Shown: positions 14,645-23,049 of the stretch, piece after piece
How positions within the stretch are numbered: the first letter of the stretch is position 1
How the letters are laid out: every line of letters starts with the position of its first letter
NCBI GenBank assembly: GCA_022653215.1
Contig: JALCSJ010000003.1
Span: 1 to 35,128, forward strand
Length of the DNA stretch: 35,128 nucleotides
Source: Acidaminococcaceae bacterium
GTDB taxonomy: Bacteria > Bacillota > Negativicutes > Acidaminococcales > Acidaminococcaceae
Direction: 5' to 3'
The notes under the pieces: generated by a model
Seen by the model: the letters and a program-made list of their open reading frames with translations, nothing else
Told to the model about the DNA's origin: nothing
The model's database searches: none
Program-made: the position numbers and the translations under genes

Positions 14645-14980
14645 TTAACAGGGCGGCCACCCTAATGCTTTTCCGCCTAAAACATGGAAATGCAGATGTG
14701 GAACAGATTGTCCCCCATCCTCTCCCGTATTTACTACTACTCTAAAACCTTTTTCCTCAATACCCAACTGCTTTACTATTTCCGGAAGTTTGTTCTTCAC
14801 ATATACTACTATGTCATCAGAAGCAGTAAGGATATTTTGGGTATGCTCTTTAGGTATAATCAAAACATGAACCGGTGCCCCTGGATTAAGGTCGTTGATA
14901 ACGATGATTTTATCATCTTCATACAACTTTTTACTGGGGATTTCACCTGCTACTATTTTACAGAAAATACAATCAGTCAT
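14645..14980 (-). CDS. HIT-family nucleotide-binding hydrolase (HINT type)
   Basis: A protein of 111 residues from the ATG at 14980. It starts MTDCIFCKIVAGEIPS, typical of HINT/Hit proteins, has the mid-segment GAPVHVLIIPKEHTQNI, and ends with the histidine triad HLHFHVLGGKALGWPPC. Members hydrolyse AMP-lysine or other nucleoside phosphoramidates. AAGGGGG is 8 bases from this ATG; an upstream in-frame GTG would touch the site, so it was not used. The start overlaps the end of mtaB by 8 bases. No terminator separates it from the rpsU promoter. Confidence 0.94.
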   Translation of the reverse strand: MTDCIFCKIVAGEIPSKKLYEDDKIIVINDLNPGAPVHVLIIPKEHTQNILTASDDIVVYVKNKLPEIVKQLGIEEKGFRVVVNTGEDGGQSVPHLHFHVLGGKALGWPPC

Positions 14981-16301
14981 TATTTTCACCCCCTTGCGTG
15001 TTTTCTATTATATCACCTAAAACTCCATCTAAGAAAGTTTTTTCTATCTTTATGGGCAAAATTTTTCCGGTTAAATCTTCAGCACTTTGGCAAAAGGTCC
15101 GCACATAATTAGGTGTCAGCCCTTCCCAAAGACCTTCTTTGTTACGCATTTCCCAAAGGACTTCATAGGTATTGCCTAGCAAAGACCGACAGTAGTCCTC
15201 ATGCAGCATCTTGTCTAAATCCCCCAATTCCGCTGCTCTTAACTGTTTTTCCTGTTCAGGTACCTGATCTGTCATAGTAGCAGCCGGAGTTCCCTGCCGC
15301 CGGGAAAAAGGAAAAACGTGAATTTTGCTAAAATTACATTTCTTGGCAAAAGCCATTGTTGCAGCAAAATCTTCGGCTGTTTCCCCCGGAAATCCTACGA
15401 TAATGTCCGTAGTAATGGCAATATCCGGAACTTTTGCCCTTATGCCGTCCAGCAATTTTTTAAACTTAGCTGTAGTATAAGGCCTGTGCATATTTTTCAG
15501 GGTTTTATCACAGCCGGCCTGCAATGGCAAATGCAAATGAGGACACAATCTTTTGTCTTTAGCCATAATTTCCAGCAGATGGCCGTCGACTTCTACTGAC
15601 TCAAGAGAGCCTAACCGTAACCGCTTTAATTCCGGCACAGACAAAGCTGCCTCTACTGCTCCATCTAAATGAGAAGCACCTTCTTTTTCATGTCCATAAG
15701 CACCTAAGTGAATACCAATGAGTACCACTTCCTTAAAACCTTCCAGCACCAAAGAACCAACTTCCTCCCTTATGCTGTCCAAACTTCTGGACCGTAAAGG
15801 ACCTCTGGCGTAAGGAATAATACAGTAAGAACAATATTGATTGCAGCCTTCTTGAATTTTCAGGAAAGCTCTATCCTTGGTGGACTCAACTCCCGCTGCC
15901 AAATCTTCAAAGCTGCCATTAAAACTATGTACTTGGTTAATAGCCTTTTCCGGATGACTGTCCAAAGCACCATTCACCAGTGCAACAATATTTTTTCTGT
16001 CCTGGTTGCCAACCAGTAAATCCACCCCTGGAATTTTTGCCACTTCTTCCGGTGCCGTCTGAGGATAGCATCCGGTAACAACAATCAAAGGACTGCCGGC
16101 TTTTCTGGCAGCCCTGTGAATTATTTTTCGAGATTTACTCTGACCCATGTTGGTAACAACACAGGTATTAATCAAATATACATCCGCCGGTTCAGTAAAA
16201 TCGACGACCTTATAACCACTCTGGGTAAAAAGTTTTTCCATGGATGCTGTGTCTGATTGATTGACTTTACAACCCAAAGTATAAAAAGCAATGGTACGCA
16301 T
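14973..16301 (-). CDS. mtaB: tRNA t6A37 methylthiotransferase MtaB
   Basis: A 442-residue radical SAM methylthiotransferase that converts t6A37 to ms2t6A37 in tRNAs. The N-terminal MTTase domain carries its cluster cysteines in LGCKVNQ (C11), INTCVVT (C47) and VTGCYPQ (C78). The radical SAM motif CNQYCSYC is at 153-160, and the TRAM-like domain occupies the C-terminal 60 residues. The CKVNQ form distinguishes MtaB (YqeV) from MiaB. The gene follows rsmE by 5 bases in the prmA-rsmE-mtaB operon, the same order as yqeT-yqeU-yqeV in Bacillus. Confidence 0.96.
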   Translation of the reverse strand: MRTIAFYTLGCKVNQSDTASMEKLFTQSGYKVVDFTEPADVYLINTCVVTNMGQSKSRKIIHRAARKAGSPLIVVTGCYPQTAPEEVAKIPGVDLLVGNQDRKNIVALVNGALDSHPEKAINQVHSFNGSFEDLAAGVESTKDRAFLKIQEGCNQYCSYCIIPYARGPLRSRSLDSIREEVGSLVLEGFKEVVLIGIHLGAYGHEKEGASHLDGAVEAALSVPELKRLRLGSLESVEVDGHLLEIMAKDKRLCPHLHLPLQAGCDKTLKNMHRPYTTAKFKKLLDGIRAKVPDIAITTDIIVGFPGETAEDFAATMAFAKKCNFSKIHVFPFSRRQGTPAATMTDQVPEQEKQLRAAELGDLDKMLHEDYCRSLLGNTYEVLWEMRNKEGLWEGLTPNYVRTFCQSAEDLTGKILPIKIEKTFLDGVLGDIIENTQGGENND

Positions 16302-16306
16302 TAATT

Positions 16307-17044
16307 CTAGCCTCCCAAATTTCCTGTTTCATATAAAATAGCAGCTATGGCAGCAAGTCCTGCCGTTTCTGTCCGCAATATCCGCCGGCCCAGACTGACT
16401 GCAGTCATACCTGCTCCTTGCGCCAATTCTAATTCTTCTTTAGAAATACCGCCCTCCGGTCCAATAAGAAGTAATATGTCAGTTAAGTTGCCCGGCTTTT
16501 GCAACACTTCTTTTAAGCTTCGTTTATCTTCCACTTCATAAGCAACTATTTTTGTGGTCACATCTTTATACTCATTTAAAATTTGTGTCAGGGATGTTGG
16601 TACCATAACCTGAGGAACTATGTCCCGCTTGCTTTGTTTGGCTGCTTCTGCGGCAATCTTTTGCCATCTGAGCTGTTTTTTCTCTCCTTTGGCAGTATCT
16701 AACCTTACCACGGAGTTTTCCATGGCCACAGGGCAAATTACGCTGACACCCAATTCTACTGCTTTCTGGACAATGAAATCCATTTTGTCGCTTTTGGGCA
16801 ATCCCTGTGCCAAGATAATTTTCACAGATGGTTCATGGTTCTCTTCTATTTTCTCTACTAGGTTAATTGTAACCTGTTCAGAAGTTATGTCCTGTATTTT
16901 CATAAGAGCACAAATCTGATCCAAGCTGACAATTTGCAGGGTGTCCCCTACCTGCATTCTCAGCACCTTGCTAATATGATGTGCATCCGGTCCTGTTATA
17001 TCCATGGTTTCTTGAAAATTTTTCGTCAAAAAAAATCTGTGCAC
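16307..17044 (-). CDS. rsmE: 16S rRNA m3U1498 methyltransferase RsmE
   Basis: A 245-residue SPOUT-class methyltransferase that methylates U1498 of 16S rRNA using S-adenosylmethionine. An N-terminal PUA-like domain (HHISKVLRMQVGD) precedes the trefoil-knot domain. The SAM-binding knot shows as LLIGPEGGISKEE and SLGRRILRTETAGL; LAQGLPKSDKMDFIVQKAVELG is another family signature. The start is a GTG one base after the prmA stop codon, with AAGGAAGAG serving as ribosome site in the prmA end, so the two are coupled. Confidence 0.96.
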   Translation of the reverse strand: MHRFFLTKNFQETMDITGPDAHHISKVLRMQVGDTLQIVSLDQICALMKIQDITSEQVTINLVEKIEENHEPSVKIILAQGLPKSDKMDFIVQKAVELGVSVICPVAMENSVVRLDTAKGEKKQLRWQKIAAEAAKQSKRDIVPQVMVPTSLTQILNEYKDVTTKIVAYEVEDKRSLKEVLQKPGNLTDILLLIGPEGGISKEELELAQGAGMTAVSLGRRILRTETAGLAAIAAILYETGNLGG

Positions 17045-17045
17045 G

Positions 17046-17990
17046 TTACTCTTCCTTTCCCATAAGGATGGCTGCCCAGCCTCCTCGCCGGTTAATCTTC
17101 TTTATGGTCATTCCTGCTTTCTCAGCAGCCTGTTCTACGTCTTGAACCCTGTCTTCAATAATGCCGCTGGCTAAGAACAAACCACCTGGCAAAAGCTTAC
17201 CCGGTACATCCTGCAGCAAAACAATAATAACGTTAGCAATAATATTAGCTACTATGATATTTGCCTTTCCTGCTGTACCTGTCAGCAGATCACCCTGCTT
17301 AACTTCAATCACTTGGTCCAGTTTATTCATTGCCACATTCTCTCTGGCAACTTTTACTGCCGTGGAATCATTATCTACGGCCTTTACACTTTTCGCTCCT
17401 ACCAGCGCCGCCGCAATGGCCAGAATCCCGCTGCCGGTACCCACATCAAATACCAGACTGTCAGGTTTTACTATTTTTTCCAGTTCAGCCATGCACATAG
17501 CAGTAGTATGGTGAGTTCCTGTTCCAAAGGCCATTCCCGGGTCAATGTGAATTATCTTCTCACCCGGCTTAGCCTTATATTCTTCCCAGCTGGGTTTAAT
17601 TACCAAGCATTTACCAATATGCGTAGTATGAAAGTACTGCTTCCATTCATTAGCCCAATCTTCTTGGGAAATTTTTTGAAAAAGGGTCGAGCCGAATTGA
17701 AACTTGCCAATGCGCTGTTCTATCGTTTTAAGGCCTATCTCTATTTCAGCTAATTTATTCCGGAGTTTAGCATCCTCAGGATAATAGGCAGTAATAGTGA
17801 CTACCTCAGTATTGGTCTGTTCCGGAATATCGCACAATTCCCAGTTAGCCGTTTTCCGCAAATCATTAATCAAAACAGGGTCCTCAATAACAACACCATT
17901 ATTAGAAGCTCCTGCCTCTCTCAGCATATCTGCCACTGCTTCTACCGCCCCATGATTTACTTTTACGCTGACTCCTAACCATTCATCCAT
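17046..17990 (-). CDS. prmA: Ribosomal protein L11 methyltransferase
   Basis: A 314-residue class I SAM methyltransferase that trimethylates ribosomal protein uL11. The N-terminal substrate-recognition domain (about 1-100) begins EWLGVSVKVNHGAVEAV. The catalytic domain has the PrmA signature DPGMAFGTGTHHTT, motif I VFDVGTGSGILAIAA and VKAVDNDSTAV, then NIIVANIIANV near the active site. It follows dnaJ after a terminator. A TATACT (18029-18024) with no clear -35 may be its promoter, otherwise read-through from dnaJ would serve. Confidence 0.96.
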   Translation of the reverse strand: MDEWLGVSVKVNHGAVEAVADMLREAGASNNGVVIEDPVLINDLRKTANWELCDIPEQTNTEVVTITAYYPEDAKLRNKLAEIEIGLKTIEQRIGKFQFGSTLFQKISQEDWANEWKQYFHTTHIGKCLVIKPSWEEYKAKPGEKIIHIDPGMAFGTGTHHTTAMCMAELEKIVKPDSLVFDVGTGSGILAIAAALVGAKSVKAVDNDSTAVKVARENVAMNKLDQVIEVKQGDLLTGTAGKANIIVANIIANVIIVLLQDVPGKLLPGGLFLASGIIEDRVQDVEQAAEKAGMTIKKINRRGGWAAILMGKEE

Positions 17991-18034
17991 GTCACTATCT
18001 CCTCGTCACTTATTGTCTTTCATAGTATAACATA

Positions 18035-18062
18035 AAAAGGACGCGAGTAATCGCGTCCTTTT
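18035..18062. terminator. Terminator after dnaJ
   Basis: A perfect 12-bp stem AAAAGGACGCGA (18035-18046) with its complement at 18051-18062, loop of 4 bases. On the minus strand it follows the dnaJ stop (18065) closely and ends in a T-run. It separates the heat-shock operon from prmA. Confidence 0.85.
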
Positions 18063-18064
18063 CT

Positions 18065-19246
18065 TTATTTCTTAAACATATTTTTGACTTTGTCGAAAAA
18101 GCCTTTTTCTTCAGGATTGATATTGTCCCCGCCGATGATTTCAAACTTACGCAAAGCGTCCTTTTGTTTCTCATCCAGTTTAGTAGGAACTACAACCTTT
18201 AGACGAACCAATTGATCACCTTTAGTACCGTCACGGAGACTGGCAATACCTTTACCCTTCAACCGTAAAACTTTTCCCGGCTGAGTGCCTTCCGGCACTT
18301 TCATGATCACTTCACCATAAAGAGTAGGTACTTTAATCTCTGCGCCTAATGTAGCTTGAACTATACTGATAGGTACTTCACAGGTTACAGTAGTGCCGTC
18401 ACGGCCAAAGAATTTATGTGGTTTCACATACAGATAAACATACAAATCACCTGTCGGTCCACCATTGGTTCCTGCTTCGCCTTTACCGGCTACTCTTAAA
18501 CGAGAGCCATTATCAACACCTGCAGGAATCTTCACAGTAATTGTGCTGCGTTTCTTCATATGACCTGTACCACCGCAGTCTTTGCAAGGGTGAGTAATAA
18601 TTTTACCTGTACCATGACATTTACGGCAGGGCTGCACATTAACCATCTGACCAAACATAGTACTTTGTGTTACACGGACTTCACCTGTACCATGGCAGTC
18701 AGGACAAGTCTCAGCTGATGTGCCGGGCTCAGCGCCTGAACCATTGCACCGTTCACAGGTTTCTTCTCTGTTAAGGCGAACATTTTTTTCTACACCGAAA
18801 GCAGCTTCTTCAAAAGTCAGTTCCATATCCAGGCGCAAATCTGCCCCGGCACGAGGACCATTTTTCTGAGCACGGCTGCGTCCGCCCTGACCACCGAAGA
18901 ACATGTTGAAAATATCATCCATGCCTTCGCCGCCACCGCCAAAACCGCCGAATCCACCTTGGAATCCGCCAAAGCCTCCACCGAAGGGGTTGCCTCCTCC
19001 GGCACCGCCACCGCCGTTTTGGAAAGCAGCGTGACCGTATTGGTCATAGGCAGCACGTTTTTGTTCATCGGACAAAACACTATAAGCCTCGTTGCATTCC
19101 TTAAACTTTTCGGCAGCTTCCGGATTATCCTTATTCAAATCAGGATGATACTTACGCGCCAGTTTCCGATATGCTTTTTTCAACTCATCGGCTGTGGCAG
19201 TTTTCGCCACCCCCAGCACATCATAATAATCTCTTTTTTCAGCCAT
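18065..19246 (-). CDS. dnaJ: Molecular chaperone DnaJ (Hsp40)
   Basis: A full-length 393-residue type I DnaJ. The J domain spans 1-72 with HPD at residues 34-36. A long Gly/Phe region follows (about 75-120: GGGGAGGGNPFGGGF). Four zinc-finger repeats CxxCxGxG are intact: CERCNGSG, CPDCHGTG, CRKCHGTG and CKDCGGTG (about 158-225). The C-terminal substrate-binding domains complete it. DnaJ delivers unfolded clients to DnaK and stimulates its ATPase. It is the last gene of the CIRCE-controlled operon, 21 bases after dnaK, and stops at a strong terminator. Confidence 0.98.
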   Translation of the reverse strand: MAEKRDYYDVLGVAKTATADELKKAYRKLARKYHPDLNKDNPEAAEKFKECNEAYSVLSDEQKRAAYDQYGHAAFQNGGGGAGGGNPFGGGFGGFQGGFGGFGGGGEGMDDIFNMFFGGQGGRSRAQKNGPRAGADLRLDMELTFEEAAFGVEKNVRLNREETCERCNGSGAEPGTSAETCPDCHGTGEVRVTQSTMFGQMVNVQPCRKCHGTGKIITHPCKDCGGTGHMKKRSTITVKIPAGVDNGSRLRVAGKGEAGTNGGPTGDLYVYLYVKPHKFFGRDGTTVTCEVPISIVQATLGAEIKVPTLYGEVIMKVPEGTQPGKVLRLKGKGIASLRDGTKGDQLVRLKVVVPTKLDEKQKDALRKFEIIGGDNINPEEKGFFDKVKNMFKK

Positions 19247-19267
19247 TAGTATCTCCCTCTAAGAATA

Positions 19268-21121
19268 TTATTTCTTGTCTTTATCGTCTACTACTTCTGC
19301 ATCAACTACATCATCTTCAGGTTTCTTTTGTTCTGCGCCAGCTCCGGCACCGGTATTTGCACCGGCTCCGGCTTTTGCACCGTTAGCCTGATTTTGCTTG
19401 TAAAGTTCAGCAGATAAATCATACAAAGGTTTCTGTAAAGCTTCAGTATCGCTCTTAATCTTAGCAGAATCGTTACCCTTCAAGGTTTCTTTCAAGGTAT
19501 CGATAGCAGCTTGTACTGCTTTAATCTTGTCATCATGGCCTTTACCCTGCATATCTTTAACAGTCTTTTCAGCCTGGTAAACCATGGTATCAGCCTGGTT
19601 ACGAACTTCTACGTCTTCTTTGCGTTTCTTGTCGGCAGCAGCATTAGCTTCTGCTTCTTTAACCATCTTGTCTACTTCGTCCTTGTTCAAAGAACCGGAA
19701 GAAGTAATGGTAATCTTCTGCTCTTTGCCGGTACCCAAATCTTTGGCGCTAACATTAACAATACCGTTAGCATCAATATCGAAAGCAACTTCGATTTGAG
19801 GAACTCCGCGAGGAGCCAAAGGAATACCGCCTAATTCGAAACGACCCAGAGTTTTATTATCGGCAGCCATTTCACGTTCACCTTGCAGTACGTGAATATC
19901 AACGGAAGGCTGATTATCGGCAGCAGTTGAGAATACTTGTTTCTTAGATGTAGGAATAGTGGTGTTACGATCAATAATCTTGGTGAATACACCGCCCATG
20001 GTTTCAATACCCAAGGACAAAGGAGTTACATCAAGAAGCAGAACGTCTTTAACATCACCGGCCAAAACACCGGCCTGAATAGCAGCACCAACAGCTACAC
20101 ATTCATCAGGGTTTACGCCGTGAGCAGGTTCTTGACCAAATAATTTCTTAATAGCTTCCTGAACAGCAGGGATTCTGGAAGAACCGCCAACCAGTAAAAC
20201 CTTGTTAATATCTTTGGTACCCATCTTAGCATCATCCAAAGCTTTATGCACACAGGTAAAGGTTTTGTCTACCAGATCTGCAGTCATTTCTTCGAATTTA
20301 GCTCTGGTCAAATCCATATCCAAATGTTGAGGGCCATTAGCACCTGCAGTAATGAAAGGCAGGTTAATATTGGTGGTCAGCATGTTGGACAATTCAATCT
20401 TTGCTTTTTCAGCAGCTTCACGAATACGCTGCATAGCCATCTTATCACCGGTTAAATCAATGCCGGTCTTTTTCTTGAATTCATCAGTCATCCAGTTCAT
20501 GACTCTTTCATCAAAGTCATCGCCGCCCAGATGAGTATCACCGTTGGTGGATTTAACTTCGAATACGCCGTCACCTAATTCCAAAATAGATACATCGAAA
20601 GTGCCGCCGCCCAAATCATAAACCAAAATTGTCTTGTCTTCAGCTTTATCCATACCATAAGCCAAAGCAGCAGCAGTAGGTTCGTTAATAATACGCATTA
20701 CTTCCAGTCCGGCAATCTTACCGGCATCTTTGGTAGCCTGACGTTGGCTGTCGTTAAAGTAAGCAGGAACAGTAATAACTGCCTGGGTCACTTTTTCTCC
20801 TAAATACTTTTCAGCATCACCCTTCATTTTTTCCAGAATCATAGCGGAAATTTGTTCAGGGGTATAATCTTTGTTGTCAATGTGAACCTTGAATTGAGTA
20901 CCCATTTGACGTTTGATAGAACTAATAGTTCTGTCAGGATTTGATACAGCCTGACGTTTTGCTAATTGACCGACCAAACGTTGGTCATCTTTCGTGAAAC
21001 CAACAACAGAAGGAGTTAAATTACCACCCTCCTGAGTAGGAATAACGGTAGCAGCACCGCCTTCCATAACAGCTACAACAGAGTTTGTCGTACCTAAATC
21101 AATACCAATTATCTTAGACAT
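19268..21121 (-). CDS. dnaK: Molecular chaperone DnaK (Hsp70)
   Basis: A 617-residue Hsp70. The ATPase domain begins IIGIDLGTTNSVVAVMEGG and contains AVITVPAYFNDSQRQATKDAG, VYDLGGGTFDVSILE and LLVGGSSRIPAVQEA. It lacks the 24 or so residue insertion near the N-terminus of proteobacterial DnaK, as is usual in Firmicutes. The substrate domain has LLDVTPLSLGIETMGGV and FELGGIPLAPRGVPQIEV; the tail is Gly/Ala-rich then acidic (DDVVDAEVVDDKDKK). It follows grpE with a 72-base gap holding a weak hairpin and a GGGAGG site, the only sizeable gap in the operon. Confidence 0.99.
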   Translation of the reverse strand: MSKIIGIDLGTTNSVVAVMEGGAATVIPTQEGGNLTPSVVGFTKDDQRLVGQLAKRQAVSNPDRTISSIKRQMGTQFKVHIDNKDYTPEQISAMILEKMKGDAEKYLGEKVTQAVITVPAYFNDSQRQATKDAGKIAGLEVMRIINEPTAAALAYGMDKAEDKTILVYDLGGGTFDVSILELGDGVFEVKSTNGDTHLGGDDFDERVMNWMTDEFKKKTGIDLTGDKMAMQRIREAAEKAKIELSNMLTTNINLPFITAGANGPQHLDMDLTRAKFEEMTADLVDKTFTCVHKALDDAKMGTKDINKVLLVGGSSRIPAVQEAIKKLFGQEPAHGVNPDECVAVGAAIQAGVLAGDVKDVLLLDVTPLSLGIETMGGVFTKIIDRNTTIPTSKKQVFSTAADNQPSVDIHVLQGEREMAADNKTLGRFELGGIPLAPRGVPQIEVAFDIDANGIVNVSAKDLGTGKEQKITITSSGSLNKDEVDKMVKEAEANAAADKKRKEDVEVRNQADTMVYQAEKTVKDMQGKGHDDKIKAVQAAIDTLKETLKGNDSAKIKSDTEALQKPLYDLSAELYKQNQANGAKAGAGANTGAGAGAEQKKPEDDVVDAEVVDDKDKK

Positions 21122-21193
21122 AATAGTTTCCTCCCTATCTCGTTATCTTTTAATTTGAATTTATATTATCACCGATATGTGCTCGGTTAGCAA

Positions 21194-21892
21194 CTAAGAA
21201 TTATGTACTACTCGTACTTTACTGTGGCGAATAATATTGTCGCCAATCTTGTACCCCTTTTCAGCTACTAAATCTATCGTTTCATCAGGCAAATCAGAGG
21301 CAGTATTCTGCATAACAGCTTCATGGAACTGAGGGTCGAATTTTTGTCCCTGAGCCGGGATTTCTTCAATCTTCAATGCTTGGAGAGCCTGCTGGAACTG
21401 CTTATGAATCTTTGTCATGCCTTCATGCATGGCCTCAGCAGTGGCACCTTGTTGTTTCATGCTGTCTTCAGCTCTTTCAAAGTTATCCAGGACTTTCAAA
21501 AACTCTTTGGTCACACTGGCCGTAACAAAAGCTGCCAGTCTTTCCTGATCCTGAGCACTGCGTTTTCTAACATTGCTGAAGTCTGCCTGCAGACGAGCCA
21601 ACTGATTTTGTAATTCTTCAATCTTTTTATCACGAGGGTCCGGTTGAGTAGCTTCTGCAGCCTTGGCCTGTTCAGCAGTTTGTTCTTGAGTTTCTGCTGT
21701 TTCTGGTTGTTCTTGAGCTTGCTTAGCTTCAGCATCCTTAACTGCTTCTTCCTCAGCTTCTGCAGTTTTTGCCTGCTCAGCTTTTTCTTGTTGGGCTTTT
21801 GCCTGTTCAGCAGTTTTATTATGATCCTTGCGATAAAGATTTTCGTGCCGGTTTTCTTTGTTAAAACCATGGCTATGATTATGATTATGCAC
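21194..21892 (-). CDS. grpE: Nucleotide exchange factor GrpE with His-rich N-terminal extension
   Basis: A 232-residue GrpE, the factor that releases ADP from DnaK. The C-terminal two thirds are standard: the coiled coil IEELQNQLARLQADFSNVRKR, LDNFERAED, the beta domain FDPQFHEAVMQN and YKIGDNIIRHSKVRVV. The N-terminus is unusual: four alternating histidines at residues 2-8 (HNHNHSH), then further His/Asn/Lys and an Ala/Glu/Gln-rich low-complexity stretch to about residue 88. The start is GTG at 21892 with AAGGAGG 7 bases away; no start exists closer to the core with a better site. It lies 12 bases after hrcA. Confidence 0.96.
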   Translation of the reverse strand: MHNHNHSHGFNKENRHENLYRKDHNKTAEQAKAQQEKAEQAKTAEAEEEAVKDAEAKQAQEQPETAETQEQTAEQAKAAEATQPDPRDKKIEELQNQLARLQADFSNVRKRSAQDQERLAAFVTASVTKEFLKVLDNFERAEDSMKQQGATAEAMHEGMTKIHKQFQQALQALKIEEIPAQGQKFDPQFHEAVMQNTASDLPDETIDLVAEKGYKIGDNIIRHSKVRVVHNS

Positions 21893-21904
21893 TATACTTC
21901 CTCC

Positions 21905-22951
21905 TTATTTGTTTGCTTCACTCATTTTATTAAATACCACATGCATATACTTTTGCAGATAATCCATTACGGAGATAACTTTCTTATACTCCATTCTGGT
22001 AGGTCCTAATACAGCCAGAGTTCCTACTACCTGCCCGTTTAAACGGTAAGTAGCCTGAATCATGCTGCAGTCCTGTATGCCTGTGAAGGTATTTTCGCTG
22101 CCAATGGTAACTCTTAATCCGGAATTAGTTCCCGCATTAAGCATATCTTTCAGCACCTGTTCTTCTTCCAGAACTCCCAACAGTTCTTTTATTCTGTTGG
22201 CATCTTGAAATTCCGGCTGATTAAACAACTGCTTGGTACCACCTAAAAACATTTTTTCTTTCTTCTGGCCCTGCTGCATTTGTGTTACGGCTTTCAAAAG
22301 AGAAGAAAACAGCATCTTATCTCCCTGAATTTCCTGATGGGCATCGTGCAAAACTTCGGAATCAATGGTATCCAGATTCATGCCATGTAACTTATTGGTA
22401 ATATTTCTGGCCAAATAATCCAGTTCATCCTGCTGCATACCTAAAGGAATTTCCACAACGCAATTATCAATCTGACCATCTTCGGTAATCAAGCAAAGAA
22501 TTGCCTGATGTTCATTTAATGGTAGAAATCTCATATAAGAAAACTTGCTGGTTGTTTCCTTATTGGCTAAAACCAATGATACGTTTTTGCTCATACGGGA
22601 AAGGATTTTTGCCGTAGACTGAAAAATATCATCAATGTTACGAACTCTTTCCTTATACCAGTTATCAATGAGAGCAATATCATTGGGAGTTAAACTGCCG
22701 GGTTTAATCAATGAATCTACATAATACCTATATGCTTTGCTGGAAGGAATACGGCCGGCAGAAGTATGAGGCTGATCCAAAAAGCCCAACAATTCCAAAT
22801 CCGACATTTCATTACGAATGGTAGCCGGACTAATACCAAGATTATATTTTCTTGCTATAGTGCGAGACCCAACAGGCTCAGCAGTAGCAATATAATCTTC
22901 AATAATAATTTGAAGAATTTGTCTTTGTCTATCACTCAGCACTGTTATCAT
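21905..22951 (-). CDS. hrcA: Heat-inducible transcription repressor HrcA
   Basis: A 348-residue HrcA, the repressor that binds CIRCE. The N-terminal winged helix reads LSDRQRQILQIIIEDYI, GSRTIARKYNLGISPATIRN and LGFLDQPHTSAGRIPS-KAYRYYVD. The GAF-like and dimerisation parts follow, ending RMEYKKVISVMDYLQKYM. Family knowledge: GroE helps it fold, so heat stress titrates the chaperonin and relieves repression. It leads its own operon, and the CIRCE element covers its transcription start. The ribosome site (AGAAAGAGAG) is weak and abuts the ATG, which would keep repressor levels low. Confidence 0.97.
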   Translation of the reverse strand: MITVLSDRQRQILQIIIEDYIATAEPVGSRTIARKYNLGISPATIRNEMSDLELLGFLDQPHTSAGRIPSSKAYRYYVDSLIKPGSLTPNDIALIDNWYKERVRNIDDIFQSTAKILSRMSKNVSLVLANKETTSKFSYMRFLPLNEHQAILCLITEDGQIDNCVVEIPLGMQQDELDYLARNITNKLHGMNLDTIDSEVLHDAHQEIQGDKMLFSSLLKAVTQMQQGQKKEKMFLGGTKQLFNQPEFQDANRIKELLGVLEEEQVLKDMLNAGTNSGLRVTIGSENTFTGIQDCSMIQATYRLNGQVVGTLAVLGPTRMEYKKVISVMDYLQKYMHVVFNKMSEANK

Positions 22952-22966
22952 CTCTCTTTCTGTCTG

Positions 22967-22993
22967 TTAGCACTCTTTAGTGTAGAGTGCTAA
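22967..22993. promoter_or_regulatory. CIRCE operator (HrcA binding site)
   Basis: A perfect CIRCE: TTAGCACTC (22967-22975), nine-base spacer, GAGTGCTAA (22985-22993). It lies between the -10 element and the hrcA ATG, covering about +6 to +32, the usual place for HrcA to block transcription of hrcA-grpE-dnaK-dnaJ. Confidence 0.97.
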
Positions 22994-23005
22994 CATCTGA
23001 TAATA

Positions 23006-23034
23006 AAGATACACCCTATTAGACAAAATGTCAA
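23006..23034 (-). promoter_or_regulatory. Vegetative promoter of the hrcA-grpE-dnaK-dnaJ operon
   Basis: On the minus strand -35 TTGACA (23034-23029), 17-base spacer and -10 TATCTT (23011-23006). Its -35 begins 16 bases after the hemW stop, and CIRCE starts 12 bases past the -10. Confidence 0.78.
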
Positions 23035-23049
23035 TAGGTTTACAAAATT

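Noticed and set aside
19511..19834. Plus-strand 107-codon frame opposite dnaK.
   Set aside because: It is a shadow of a highly conserved gene, with no ribosome site or promoter.
21644..22009. Plus-strand hydrophobic frame opposite grpE, Ser/Phe/Leu-rich, resembling a membrane protein.
   Set aside because: It is the complement of the Ala/Glu/Lys-rich low-complexity part of grpE; the composition is an artefact.
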